A model generated the notes under the pieces. The model searched no databases, was not told where the DNA came from, and worked only from the letters and a program-made list of their open reading frames with translations. Positions 10,233 through 23,793 of a stretch of 64,000 bases of DNA are shown piece by piece (positions within the stretch are counted from its first letter, which is position 1; every line of letters begins with the position of its first letter). Origin of the DNA: Heterodera schachtii (taxonomy: Eukaryota > Nematoda > Chromadorea > Rhabditida > Heteroderidae). The DNA lies in assembly GCA_023374025.1 (NCBI GenBank), contig SIJG01000023.1:357197-421196 (forward strand), given 5' to 3'. The position numbers and the translations under genes are program-made.

Positions 10233-11056
10233 ATTTTTTTTTGTAACAATTCTACTAAGGTTTGGTGATTAAAGCGGAACCATGCGTTGTCGAAATCAAC
10301 GGTTATGTGATGTTGGATCAGAACCAACTGTACAATGAACTCTCTGATCTGAGACAGAAAATCTGAATGTTTTTGTCATTGGCACTACATCAAACGTTGC
10401 CCAAATGAAAGATGCCACGCCCTTTGAACGCGCTATCGCACTTTCGCCGCCGTCTTGTTCGGACCGAAGCAAAATGTTCCTGTATTACAATCGGAAGAAA
10501 TGTTGAAAAACATTGGGAAATTGATTCATTATTTTTCTCATCGAGTGGGCAGCACAAGCGGTATGACTTTTCTCGTTCATATGATAAACGTTAAAAAACT
10601 AAATTTTAAGTGGGGAAAGTACCGTGAACAAATTGATGAGTTTGGAAAAAGTATGTGCCTTCCATTTCAACTCCTGAAGGAGGTGTACACCAGAATGGAC
10701 CCAAAAGTTTATGATTTAAACGACAACAACTGTCATACATGGGCGGAAGAATTTCACAAACGAGGTCTTTAAAAGAAAAAAAACAAAAGTATTTTCTTGT
10801 TCAGTCTTGGAAATGAATATGTTGGCTATGCGTGGTGCGCCTGCAACCTTTCTACGTCGAACATTAAACCAACCGCGGAGTTGATTCGGCTTCACCGACT
10901 ACTTGACGAAACATTTGCAGTAACCGTCAAAGTTCACTGTACTTGCCAAACGGTTTCACATCGCACTTATCGGTTCTCAAAACACTCACGCATTGCGTGA
11001 GCGTATGTTATCGCTTCACTCAAGGAAACAATGTTACAAATGGGGAACTATAAGCC
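10233..11056 (+). repeat. Right arm of the 0.8-kb inverted duplication
   Basis: Starts in the intron of a diverged second copy of the AAA+ exon (PCVVEINGY... frame, shifted after GAGACAGAAAAT) and ends at ATGGGGAACTATAAG. The mirror copy is 8676-9504. The spacer between the arms is about 730 bp and holds the first AAA+ copy. Confidence 0.92.
10500..10884 (+). CDS. Uncharacterised two-exon reading frame in the right arm
   Basis: Open from 10455 (no ATG there; first ATG at 10500, MLKNIGKLIHYFSHRVG). Exon 1 to 10764 ends ...DPKVYDLNDNNCHTWAEEFH with KR. A 40-bp GT-AG intron, in phase, joins it to 10805-10884, ending FLRRTLNQPRS and stop. The NNCHTWAEEF block resembles the cysteine block of NlpC/LRAT-like folds, which is only a suggestion. 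Because it follows a decayed AAA+ exon without a clear start, it may be an internal piece of a larger lost gene. The left arm carries an inverted, frame-damaged copy. Confidence 0.35.
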
Positions 11057-14000
11057 TAGGAATCAATCTGTTTCGAATTTCTTCACTCACATTTCATTTT
11101 TTTGTATTTCCAAAATTTACCGACTCTATTGTATTTATTTGATCGATCACTTGATGTTATATATTTATGGAGTAATTAAAGCGATTTAATTTATTGTTTT
11201 TGTCTTTGTATTCCACGTTACAATAAAAATATCCGGGCATGGGAAGAGTTCGCAACTTAAATTTGACCCCCCCCCCCATCTTGTACATGCATACTTATAA
11301 TAATGGTTGATCCATTTTCAGAATTCCTAGTATTGAGCAATCAATTAATTATTCCACAATAGGATCGAAATTTACTACATAATGCATTGGTTTTTTATAA
11401 TTTATATTTAATTTTGTGTACTTTGGGCAAGGTTTGCCGAGGGACGAGAATGTAACGATTCGGGTTGGATTTAAAAAAAAATATTTGCGAATGTTCGAGT
11501 GGTGAGGTCTTAAAACTTCGAGTCGTTTTTGTACCAACTTTTTTTGTGTGTTTATATGGGATCGGATTTTTAGTGGCGAAATAGTCAAAAATAAGGGCGA
11601 AAAAGTTCCAAATTTGTAAATATGGTTTTGAGGTCGAACACCCAAAATGAATGTACATAAAATGGACGCGTGTATACTCACTCTGTAAAATTGTTAAGTC
11701 ATCAGCTGCTGGAGGGACCGATCGCTTTTCATTTAAGTATTAAGAGAAAAATGAATTTTCAAATTTAAACGATTTTAACCAAAAATAACGAATAAAAATC
11801 GAAACCGTGAAGAGAAGCGATGGATTGGTCTGCCCGCTGCGGCGACGGCAGCGGAGATTTTTGCTTTTGCTCTTTGGCCAACGGTCCCCCGCCCCCCGGG
11901 CACCCGTCGTTTTTGGAGGGGCTGGGGGAGGGATATGTCAAAATGAAATATTAAGTGGCTTCTCCTCGGCGCGTTTGGATGGCTAGCCAAGCGATGGCCA
12001 CTCAGCAGCAGCGGTTTGGCCACACTTCCGCCGCCACCGCTGCTGCTGTCCTCCCATTATTTCTCTTTTCCATCACATCATCCATCCTCATCCCCCTCTC
12101 ATATTTTTGCACCACAACCACGGTTTGGGCGGCGGCGGAGGTTGCATTTTTGCTTGGTTGGATGGATGCTCTCCTGCCCTCCGCCGCCGGAGGCGCCCCT
12201 TCGTCGTCGTCGGCTTTTACTCATTTTGATGATGGTGGTGGTGGAGGTGAAAATTGTTTGTTGTTGGATGGGTGTGAGGTGAGGGGGGGGGGGATTTGGA
12301 TGGATGAATGGCGCTGAGGTCAAGCATTATTCATTATTCATCACCTCACCGCCGTCCCCTCCCCCCCCGCACCCCTCGTGCCCCGCGGGGGGCTTTTCGT
12401 CCCTTTCCCTCGTCATTGAAAATAGTCATCATAATAATGATGAGAGGTGAGGTGAATGTGCTTTTGACTCGTTATGCTGTGCTGCGCAAGCAAAGGTGAA
12501 TGAGTGTTGTGAATGGTGCTGAGCCTTGGAGTGGATGGAGAGTGTCTTTATTTTCCTCCTCCTTTTCCCCTCCAAAGTCATTCCTTTTCCTCCAAATCCA
12601 TCGCCCCCCGCCTCCCTGCCCTTAAACCTTCCCCCTTCCCCCCTCCCCAATTTGCGTTCGTTTATATGAAGCCATTTGGCAAAGCAGAACTAATGACCAT
12701 ATCCAAATTAGTGTGTAGCAGCAGCAGATGGGAAATGTAAATTTAAAAAAATTTCTATTTTTGTTTGTCGGAACCGCCGAACGCCCTTTTTCACGTGAAT
12801 TTATCAAATTTTCACTTAAAATTCTTAAATGAGCCCCCCCCCCCCCGCCCTAAATCAAGTAATCTGACCGAGACCGAGAAATGCAAAAAAAAAAAAAACC
12901 CCAGAAAAAAAGATTCGCTCCAAAAAATTCTGGCCCTATGACCTTTATATGTTTTTTGAATGAATGTACAAAAAAAGCCATAAACTTGTACAACATATTG
13001 CTGCTGGCCAGCTGCTGCTGGGCGAATATGTACAAACAATGCCGCACACAGCGCCAAAAAGAGAAGAAGACAGACCGACCACCCAAAATCCAACCCAATC
13101 CAACAGAGCACATAATACAATCCCCCGACCCCCGCCCCCCCGGGCATAAATGTGTGGACAACAACCAACATTCATTCATTTATTTAGTCGTCGTCGTCGT
13201 CGCCGGCGGGCGGGGGTTGGGCGGAATATGTACCACCGCCACTAAATGCTGTGTAATTGAATATTTGTTGTGTGTGTGTGTGTGTGCATGTGGATATGTT
13301 GGATGGATATATTTTGCTGCTAGTTGGGTGGATAAATGTTGTGTTTGTTTGTTGTTATCCCCGGTGCGCTGTTCATTTGGCCTTTACAGACAGAGCGAAG
13401 GGTCGTCGGTCGGTGGGTCGATAAAATGTGTGCCCTCCCCCCTTTTTCCCCATTCTCTGTCTTTTGCTGCAACTTGGCCCCCTCCCTCCCCCTCCCCCCG
13501 CTGCTGCTTCGTTTTAGCCATTGATTTGGCTCTGGCATTCATTCATTATTTTTTATTTTTTCGCTCATCAATCGCCGCTTCATTTGCTTTTTTGATTTAT
13601 TTTTTTTTATATTTTGTGCAAACAAATGGCCTAGGAACAGTTATATTTTGTCCAAATTTTTCAAAGGCCTAGGAACCATTTTAGAGTGCATTTTACGATT
13701 TTTATTTTATAAAAAAACCATTTAAAAATGAGGGTAAAGGAAGGGAATTCTCGACTAACAATAAACTGTGATTTTTTTCCTGCGATTCCATTGGTCTCTT
13801 TTCAAATTCCATCATTTTTTTCATTGCTGATCGATTTATAATAATTTTATGCATTTTATTTATGGGAATTGCTCTCTTTTCCCCATTCAACGCTTTCAAT
13901 AATCCATTTTATGTTGATTTCTAATAATTTTGTCCGCATTCGTGCCTTTGAAAATTGGAATTTCACTCTTCAAAAACTCCAAACCCCTAATTTACTGAAA

Positions 14001-14609
14001 TTTTCATTTGATTTCCTTTACGGATCACACACATTTCCCCCCATCAACAAAACCTGCTAATTACTCTAATTAGTTGATTTACTCATTTTTTCAAAATGAA
14101 AATGGAGTAAATTACTTGCCGCGTTCGCTCTTTCTTCTCAAACATCAATTTGGGTCAGTCAGTTTCATCCCCCGTCCGTCGGCGCCATTTTTATCTCCCA
14201 TTTTTGCATCTTTTTGCTGATTTATGGTGGGGAAGCGAAGCGCGGGCAGCGGCAATGTTCTTCTTTCCCATTTTGTTGAGCAGCACTTTTTTGAATTTGG
14301 CAGTTATACACAACAGCAAAAACTCGATTTTTTTTTTCAAATTTTGTCCGCTTTTTTTGCCTCTTTTTCACTCGTCTAATGAGTTAGTTAATGACTTAAT
14401 GATCCTTAATTGCGCAGATCCGTCCTCTAAATCGTTGTTTAATTGCTGCTGTGCAGCACCAGCACAACGCCGCGTCAGCGTCAACAAAATCGAAATTTGT
14501 CGTAGTGATGTGAAAATGTGTGCCTACCGACAACCATCGCCGCTTCATTTTTGTCTGCCAAAAAAATCCCGTTGCAACAATTAATTAATTGATTGACTAC
14601 CCTTAATTA
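11057..14609. other. 3.5-kb intergenic stretch with low-complexity tracts; likely srGAP upstream region
   Basis: 11.05-11.9 kb is AT-rich without coding signal. From about 11.9 to 13.6 kb the DNA is GC-richer with C/T-rich and CCG runs, a TG microsatellite near 13268-13287 and GTC runs near 13187-13202. Long open frames here come from composition, not from genes. No RNA gene seen. Confidence 0.6.
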
Positions 14610-17600
14610 ATGGCTTCGTCGTCAGCATTCCGAAAAGCATCCCAACAAGAGTTCCAACACCAAATCAAAGGTGTGGTGGCTCAATTGAATGAATCAATTT
14701 GGTCTCCGAAAATTCGCTGGCTGACAAATTGCATTTTTCTGCACTTTTTTTTTAATACGAAATGTGCCATTTAGAAATTTTTTCAATAGCAGGGTGAAAA
14801 TTTTTTCAAAAATTTACTGACTGTGCCTTTGGGTTGATTTAAAAAAGTGAACAATTTTTAAATTAATGTCCCAATTTCAAGGCCTCAATTTTTCCAAACA
14901 TCATTTAATCCGGTCCTTAGAGCGCAAATATTGACACATAAAACAACCTGAAAATCTTTAACTAAATCTAAGTAAAATGCGAATTTTAAATGCTTTCTAA
15001 ACCTATCCCAACCTGTTTTGAATGGTTTTCAAATAGGAGGCCTCAACAGTTTGAATAAATTTACCAAAATTTTTCAATTTTTTCCAGAAATCCGTGCCCA
15101 ACTGTTCGACCAGGTCAAATGCTTGGAGCAAAGGACGGACATGCAGGTGGCCATTCTGGGCGAAATCAACGATTTTGTGCGGCGGAAGGCGGAGTTGGAC
15201 TCGGAATACTCCAAGCAGGTGGACAAGCTGGTCAAGTCGGTGATGGTGAAGCACAAGAACGAGAAAATGAAGTCAGTGTTTTGAGACTCGGGCAATGACA
15301 TTTTTTTGGGGCAATGAAAAAAGTGCCAAAATTTGGGAATTTGGGCAAAAATGCTGTCTTTAGGGTTCGACCGGCACACGCTTTTTGCGAAATACAAAAT
15401 TTGGTTAATTTTATACTAATTAGGATTCTACTCTCTCCTTTTTTAATGTATTACTCTGCTTTGGCACATTATCTATATAAATTTGACCGAAAAATTGGGT
15501 TTTCGCGAAAAAATTCGCCCAAAATTTTGACGGCGTACAATTTTTTTCAATAAAATAAAACCATATAAAACTTTGAATTAACCCGGAAGAATTTGTCCAT
15601 TTTTGTCTACAATTGGTCTCCGTTTTTTAAAATTTTGGGCGCATAAATTTTGTTATTTTTAAGACGTGCCAATTGGGCCCTCCATTCCACGTGCCAACTG
15701 TGGCAACAGTTGGTCGACGATGCCAAAGAGGAGGCGCGCCAGCGGAGCATCGGTGCCGACGTGTGTGCCAATTATGTGTGCCCGGCAATTGCGCAGCGGA
15801 CAATGGCACTGCAAAAAATTGCCAAAAAGGTGACCACAGGAGGCGGGGAGGGCGAGGGATGAAAATTTCGAATTTATCTGTGAAAAGTTTGGAAATGTTT
15901 ATGAGGTGAAGGGTTCAATAAATGGTGGGGGACAAACCCTTGGCCAGAAAAAAAAAATTTCCGGGGGAGGCTTTTAATTTTTTCTACAAAATTATTTTAA
16001 AAATTCAGTGCCGAGGAGAAAAACGCAAGAATTTGTAGCCCTTCGCCAAAAACACCAATATTTGCCATTTTTGGAGTCATTTCAACAACAAAAAAAACCC
16101 GAGATTTTCCCGAGACTTTGACACTCTCGAGCAATATCCATCACTAATGATACAAAATATGCAAAAACATGATTTCAGTGTCGTGAGATTGGCGTGTTGG
16201 CCCAAAGTGAGGTGGTCCGTGTGCTGCATGAGCTGCACACCGCGATGAAAACCTACCAGGTGGACGAACAATTTTCAAAATTGCACAAATTCTTGGATTC
16301 TTACAAATCGGGCCACAATTTTATTGGACCCAAAAAGCATCAAAATGATTTGGTATTTACTCGAGACTAAATGGCATAATGTTTGGTCCTGTTTTTAGTG
16401 TTTTTATTGCAAAACCTCTATAAAAATCCGTCTAAAATTGGGAGACAATTCAGAAAACTCTCTAAAATTCCGTATTCGTAATTTTCAATTGAAATTATTT
16501 GGCTAATTTTCAATTGAAATTATTTGGCGTTTTTTGTAGCACTGTTTTTGCCAATTCAACGCACTCGGCGGACAGTTGCAGCAGGCGGAGGCGCAACGGA
16601 ACAAAGTGGGGCCGAACAGCTCGACGCGGAAGCAACGATCGGCACAAAAAACATACGACAAAGTGAGGGGGGGGGGGGAGAGCGGAAAAACGGGAAACCC
16701 CGAAATAGTGAATTCTTATTTTTTTTAAATGGTTTTTCCATTTATAGCCAGCCCCAATTTTCAGAATTTTTACAATAATTTTCGACGCTGAATGAGAAAA
16801 TAAAAGTTTTAAAACCCATTTTGTATTAAAAAAAAACTTGTAATTTCCTACAGAAAAGCGAGAAATACGCGTCGGCACGACTGAAATGCACGCGGGCGCG
16901 CAACGAATATTTGCTGTGCATTGATGCGGCAAATGCGTCGCTGCACAAATTTTTTGCGGACGACATTTCCGACTTGATCGACGTACAATTTTTGGGGAAT
17001 TTCGATGGGGTTTTTCAAAAAAAATTTCAGTGCACTGACCTTGGCATGGACTGGTGGCTGAGTTTGCTGTTGCAGAACATGATCACGGCACGCAAGTCGG
17101 CGTGCCAAGTGGAAATGAACGGTCAGTTCGGTGGTGTTGGTTCACCAATTAGAGAGGGGACAGACAGAATTCGATGGGAGAAAAACCCTTTTTTTTAATT
17201 TCGACCGTTTTTTTCGGCAATTCATTTTAATTTAATACAGATTTTCAAATCTTTAATACAATAGTTTATTCACTGCCTATAAATTTTTTTAGAGATTTTT
17301 TAATTGAAAAATATTATTTTTTTTTCAAAATAAATTTTTTGAAATTCAGCGCTCGCCAATTTGGGCACCTTCAAGGAGTCACTGCAGTCCGCCGCGGACA
17401 AACAGCGCTTCTTCGAGAGCAACCATCAGGCTTTCATGTTGCCGAAGCGGTTCGATTTTAGGTAGGTGAACGGCATTTAATTTTTGCATTTTGGCGCAAA
17501 ATTGGCAAAAATTTGAATTTGTTGTCCCAAGATGTGACGAGGTGGAGGAACATGTCGCACAAATTTCGGTGGCCGAGGGCTCGTTGGCGGACGAGTTCAG

Positions 17601-20600
17601 GCAACGGCACCACCAAATTCGGAAACGGTTGGCCACGCTGCGGGCCGAGTCGGAGATGAGCTGGCAGACCATGGAGGGCACCGAGCGACAAATTCGGGGT
17701 AAGCGAGAGGGGCAGATATCTGAAATTCGAAAACTGGAATTCGAGACGCCACAAATTTTCAGGCACCAATGATATTTGTTCGATTCAACGAACCAAACCC
17801 GAACCTGAAAAAAAACAGAATTTTCAAGGCTCCATTTTCAAAAATGCCAAAAGACCAGAAATTTTATCTGCGAAATTCGCAGCAAAATTACATGCTTTGG
17901 AAATTTGGATTAATTTCTTAAAACTATTTATAGAAAACACAAAGTTTTCCTGGCGGTGCCGCCGGCTCCTAAAATTCTTTTAAAATTTTCTAGATTTGTC
18001 TCAAAAAGTTTCAATTTTTGGTGAAAACCTGTTTAAAAATGGTCGAAATTCCCGCAGGATTCCCCCGCCCTATTTTTAATGTATGACTATTTTATTACAT
18101 CGAATCCATTTATAGTGATGGCTAAAAAATTGTTTTTCTGCTCATTTCAACCTTTTGCCCTCGTCAGATTTGCTGACCACGTGCACCGTTGTGCATGTGT
18201 CCGAGTTTGGCATTGCGGCGGACGACGACCGGCGCCAGTGCTGCGACAGTGCGGAGACGGAGTTGGCCAAGGCCTACGACGCGTACATGCAGGTATTTTT
18301 TAGAGATTTTTTTTATTGAAATTCGAATTTTTGGCATTCGATTTTTTAAATTTGGCACCCAAAAACCCATAAAAAATTCCCCTCTTCAACAGACCTTCTC
18401 CTACTATTTGTACACCGCCAATTTGATCATGCGCCTGGAGGCACGCGCGGATGGCATTGGCAACGCGCTGCTGAACTCCTCGGCACCGGCGCCGTCCTCA
18501 TCTTCCTCCACTGCCGTTGATGACCACCACGCGCAATTGCACAACCAACAGCAGCAGCAGAACTCGTCGCCGTCACGGCTCACCGTCTGCGGCACGTCCA
18601 TTTGCTCACAATCAATGACAACAGGTGCAATACAATGAGTACAACAGCATCAAAACATGAAAAATGAGGGGTCATACGAAAATTTGTTGACACAAAAAAG
18701 CCAATTTGGCGTTCTTTTTTGTTGCTGAATTTGAAAAATTTGCCGAGATTTTGAATGTCAAAATGTGGATGAAGGTTTATCCCACAAAAGAATTTTCTTA
18801 TTTTGCTCAATTTTCTGTGTTTTTCTTTACCCTCCTTCACCATTTTTTAATTGTTCAACAAATGGCCAATATTTTGACATTTTTTATCCATTTTTTTTTT
18901 TTGAAATTTTCCGATGTTTCAGAGGCGTCCATCAAAAATAACAACAACACCAATAATGGCACCATTGGTGGGCCGACCAGCAGCAGTGTTGCTTCATCAT
19001 CAATTGCTGTCCAACGGGGGGACAACCAATTGACTCTGACTGACCTGTCCGAGCGCTCCGACTCGCTGGAATGGGCACAACGAAATCGCAAAAAGCGCAT
19101 CGGTTCACAGGTGCACCCTTTAAATTTCAATTTTTTGAAAAAAAAAACTTCGACAGGCCTCAACCGAACTTGCCCCTGGCGGGAGCGGCAGTGGCGGCGG
19201 TGGCACTTCAGCAACAGGCGCTGTCACCGGTGCCACCAGTGCGGCACATATGTGGCGACGACCACGACTGTTTGGAGGCAGCCTGGAGGAGTACACCGGT
19301 AGGGGTTGGGGTTGTACTGCTTCATCAACCCGTCCAAAAAGGGCATATATTTTTAATCATTTGCCCCACCTCCAATAAAAAAAATAAAAATTTTTCTAAA
19401 TTTATAAAAAAAAGATCACTGCACCGTTTCTTATTATTATATTACAGACTTAACTGGTGAACCAATTCCACTTGTGGTGGTCAGCTGCATTCGAATTTTG
19501 TGAGTTTCATTTTTTTAAATTATTTAAATTTCTAATTTTTTTGGGCAGATTTGTCTTGGAAAAAGTGCCAGATTAGGAAGACAATCTGCTGTCGGAATGA
19601 TTATAGTTGTTGCCCCTCATTTAGGTCACAGCATGCACTGCACCATCAGGGACTGTTCCGCATCAGCGGCTCTCAGCTGGAGATCAACCACATGCGCGAG
19701 GCGTTTGAGTCCGGTAAAATTTAAATTGTCAAAATTTTTCTAAAAATTTTTTCACCTCAGGCGACGACCCGTTGCGCGAAGTGCGCGATGCCAACGACGC
19801 CAACTCAATCGCCGGCCTGCTCAAGCTGTACCTGCGCGAGTTGCGCGAGCCGTTGTTCCCCTTCTACCTGTTCGACCTGTTGACCGACTGTGCCAAGTGC
19901 TCGACAACCGCCGATTTTGTCAGCAAAGTGAGTGGGTGTGATTTCAAAATTTTATGATGACATTTTTTAAATTATTGGCATTTCCTTGCCACCTTTTAAC
20001 TCTATTTTCTTAATCAGTTCGTCCCATCGCTGTGCCGTTCAAATTTTCTAGCGAAAAATCGATTTTTTGTAGTTTAAAAAAATTTCAAATTATTTTTCAA
20101 AAAATAGTCCCGACTATGGCTATGGGTATTTGAATTAAATGTATACCCTAACGTCTCTTTTAATTTCCGGATTTCGCTGTCTTTTATGCCCTATATAATG
20201 CCATTTTTCGCTATTTTACAAAAATGCCAAACCCCTCCCCCAATACTTGTAAAATGCCGTCCATACCGCTCGTACCAAATTTATTATGCCATACCAAGAT
20301 TTGCCCGCTGCTCAACAAATTGCCACGTGCCACCTATTTGCTGCTCCGTTACCTGTTCGCTTTCCTCAACCATCTGAGTGAGCTGAGCGACGAGAACATG
20401 ATGGATCCGTACAACTTGGCCATTTGCTTTGGGCCAACCCTTTTGCCCATCCCCGAAGGCAAAGACCAGGTGAAAACGCACATATACACGGCACTTTTTG
20501 GCTTAATGGACGGCACACCGTTTTTTTTGTCCCAAAAATTTTACTTTTTTCGATAAAATGACAAAATTTTACCAGGTTTTTTTTATTTTTATCCAAAAAA

Positions 20601-23600
20601 TGCTCAAAATTGGCTTTTTTTCGAGTGTCACAGTCTTTTGAACTATAGGTTTTTATTATTTTTAAATTAAAAAAAATTTCGCAAATTTTCCAAATTCCAT
20701 AATTTTTCTAATTTCCCAACACGTACAAAGGTGCACTACCAGAACTCGGTGAATGAGGTGGTCAAAAATTTGATTGTCCATTCGGATGCCATTTTCACCG
20801 CCCGCGTGCCGGGCCCGCGCTATGAAAAGTACGCGGCGATTGAGTCGACGGACGGCGGTGACGGCACACCGGCGGGCGACATCAGTGCCGACTTGGAACT
20901 GTTTGTGGACGACGAAGTGTCCACCGCCACAGCAGCGGCGGCGGCGCCATTGGAGTGAGTGAGAAAGTTTCAAGAGAATTTTGCAAAAAATTTCAGCGAT
21001 TTTCGAAAAATTTTTTTACAAAAATTTAGTGTATCATTATAAACTTTTGAAAAAATCGCTGAAAACTTTTGAAAAAACAGAGATTTATAAAGTTTGAAGC
21101 CTACCAAAATTTGATTCGGATGAAGAAGTGTACTCCGAACATTTTTACAAAAATTTGTGCCCATGCATAAAATTGGGTTTAATTTACAATTTTTTTCCCA
21201 AGCAAATTGGTTGTGATCTGGTAATCAATCCTTTTTCCTGTCAACCATTTTTATAGCGCTCTTTTTAAATTTTGATTTACCTAACGTTTTTTTCAAAAAA
21301 TCGTTAGAAATTCTTGAAATTTTCTTTAAAATTTTACCGGAGGAAGGGGGTGCGATGGCGGGAGGGAAGCGGGTTAAGAGTCTTTTTTTCTTTCGAAATT
21401 TTTGCAAATTTCTTTCCAGCAATTGGCCTTCTTCCTCGTCCACCCTCCTGCGCCACCACAACCATAATCACCATAATCACCATAATCAGCAGCTGCAACA
21501 GAAGCGGTTGAGCAGTGCCGATTTGCCATTTCCGCCTCCATCTCCGCCCCAATTCCACCGCTTCCATTGCCAAATGCCACCGCCGCCTTCCGCGTCCTCC
21601 GCCGCTTCGTCCCCGCAACAACAACCGCAACACCAGCACCAACAGCAGCAACAGCGACTCCCATTCTTGGCCAACCATCACCCGCAACTGCAACAACAAC
21701 AACGCCAAAACAATGGCAATGACACGGAACACCAAGCAGGCCAACGGGTTGGTTCATTTGTCGGCGCTTTGTATTTTACTGTACCAGCTTGGACCCGAAC
21801 TCCTTGGCGGCTTCGTTTTAAGGGGGCCGGGCAGTACACAGTCTATGGTTTTTTGGATTCAGTGGGCGATGGATTTTTGGGGAGGGCTTCCATAATGTGG
21901 AAAAAGGTAAGGGCGGCTAATTTTGGATTTTTTAAATGATTTTAAACCCTTTTGGTTGAGTTGGGAGGATGTTGTATACCACCGTACCCCTTCCTAAGGT
22001 CTATATATCCCCAGGGAATGTCAAATACGGTAACATTTTTACAGCTATTGCCCATGCCCGAGTTGATGAGCAGCACCCGTGGAAGCAGTGGTGGCACCAC
22101 CGCCGCTGCTGCCGGCACATCTTTGCCACTTCGGATGGACTGGTCCATGTGCAGTGGGACAGGAGGAGGAGAAGCGGGAAATATTGGTGAAGCGGGGACG
22201 GCGGCGACACCGAGCAGTTCAACCGCCAACAACAACAGCAACAACCATCAGCGTCGTCCTCAGCAACACAACAATTTTTTCGCATCGAATGCCAACGGTG
22301 GCAGCGAAGGCAACAACAACAATTATTGTTACTCATCGTCGGAGAGTGGCATTGCGGACCCAACGCCGTCGGCGGCGGCAAATGGCATTGGGGGTGAGAA
22401 ATTAAAATCGGGAATTTGGCGCCCTTTTTTATGTCCCGGAAAAAAATAATTTGGAAAATGCCTTAAAATGGGTGAGAATTTCGTGACCGAAAGTTGTTTT
22501 GTTGGCACATTTAGTCATCAGTCCTCGACTTGCTGCTGCACAACAACAGCAGCAACAACAACATTTCGTCACGCTTCGACGTCAGTGCGGCGGCGACGGC
22601 TTGGAAAATGTGTCGGATTTGTATGCCTCAATTCACAAGTGCGTTTATTCTCATGTTGTGATGAATGAGTTAATTAGTTTGGTCAACAATGCTAGAGACA
22701 GAGTGCCAATTGTTTTTTTTTCCTGCAAATTCAGAGGGGAATCTTATCAACAACAACAACGGCATGGCCAACAAATGCCGTCGACTGTTGTTGCTGCAAC
22801 ACAACAACAACATGTGCACAGGTCACCGCCGCCTGTCATTGTTCGGTTGGGCAACGGCGGCACAACTCAAACGGTGGTGCCCAATGCTCGAGACCAAGCA
22901 GTACAACGTCACCAACAACAACAACAGCAGGCTCATCAACAACACCAGCAGCAGTCGTCGTACGGCGTTGTCAGTCCACCGCCGTACAACGCGCTGTACA
23001 GCGGCGGTGGCGGCGCGCGAACATTGGCATCATCCGGTGCATCCTCCGCAAGCGTGGCGGTGGCGCAACAACCCATGGCGACCACGTCATCTGCTGGAGG
23101 GGCAGGAGGAGGAGGAGGACAAGCAGCAGCACAACCATCGGCAACAATTGTTGTTGCCAGCCGAGTGCCGAAAATGAGCAGTCCGCTGTCATCAGCGGCA
23201 GGAACAATAACAACGGCAGCGTCATCATCATCAATTTGTTGGACCCTTTTTTCATTGGCATTTTATTGCGAAAATTTTTTAATTTTCCTTTCCCCCGACA
23301 GATCCTTCGCCGGCTCGTCGAAGAAACTCTTTCCACGACAACAGCAGTGTAATGCCAACGTTTGGCAACAGTGCGCAGCATCGGCCTTCCACCGTTGGTG
23401 CGGCGGTTGCGCTGGACAAATTGCCGCCGTCTCCGTCCGCCCGAATTGCGTCATCACCGCCATGTAATAAAATGAAAATGCAACCAATTGGTTGTGAATT
23501 CGGCTTTAAATGGTCTCAAAGCTATGGGTTACCTTTCCCGAATTTGGACCGGATGGACAGAAATTCGGTTTTTTTGTTTCGGAACAAAAACTGTCACCAA

Positions 23601-23793
23601 ACATTTTGCCAAGATCCAAACCAAACGAAAAAAAAAACCAAAAAAATCTATTTTTAAAGGCAAGCCAAAAGCGACGATTGATCATCAGCTGAAGCAGCAG
23701 CGCCAAAACCAGATCAGTGCCATTGACGATTTGCTGGGGAAGTTGAGCAGCGCAACGAGCGGCGGAAGCGGCGACGACCACCAAAAACAATAA
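14610..23793 (+). CDS. srgp-1: SLIT-ROBO Rho GTPase-activating protein (srGAP), F-BAR plus RhoGAP
   Basis: Bends membrane and switches off Rho-family GTPases. Phase-consistent exons: 14610-14670, 15088-15271, 15664-15829, 16179-16259, 16540-16662, 16854-16982, 17031-17121, 17350-17461, 17532-17698, 18168-18292, 18393-18624, 18923-19110, 19157-19298, 19448-19499, 19625-19713, 19761-19927, 20299-20469, 20731-20954, 21420-about 21748. Tail exons lie near 22042-22393, 22515-22640, 22736-23240, 23304-23460 and 23661-23793. F-BAR blocks include EIRAQLFDQVKCLEQRTDMQ, ARNEYLLCIDAANASLHKFF and DDISDLID. RhoGAP runs from RLFGGSLEEYTG through HHQGLFRISGSQLEI (arginine finger R in FRISGS), NSIAGLLKLYLRELREPLFP and DENMMDPYNLAICFGPTLLP. 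The SH3 domain of vertebrate srGAPs is not evident. The tail is rich in Q, N, S and H. The start is the first in-phase ATG before the F-BAR. Confidence 0.92.

Noticed and set aside
12881..13672. 263-codon open frame
   Set aside because: Composition-driven: crosses A, GTC, TG, C/T and ATTC runs, has Cys/Val/Pro runs and no domain; the opposite strand is equally open.
22689..23177. 162-codon alternative frame in the srGAP tail
   Set aside because: The other frame (SSYGVVSPPPYNALYSGGGG) has better composition and joins in phase to neighbouring exons.
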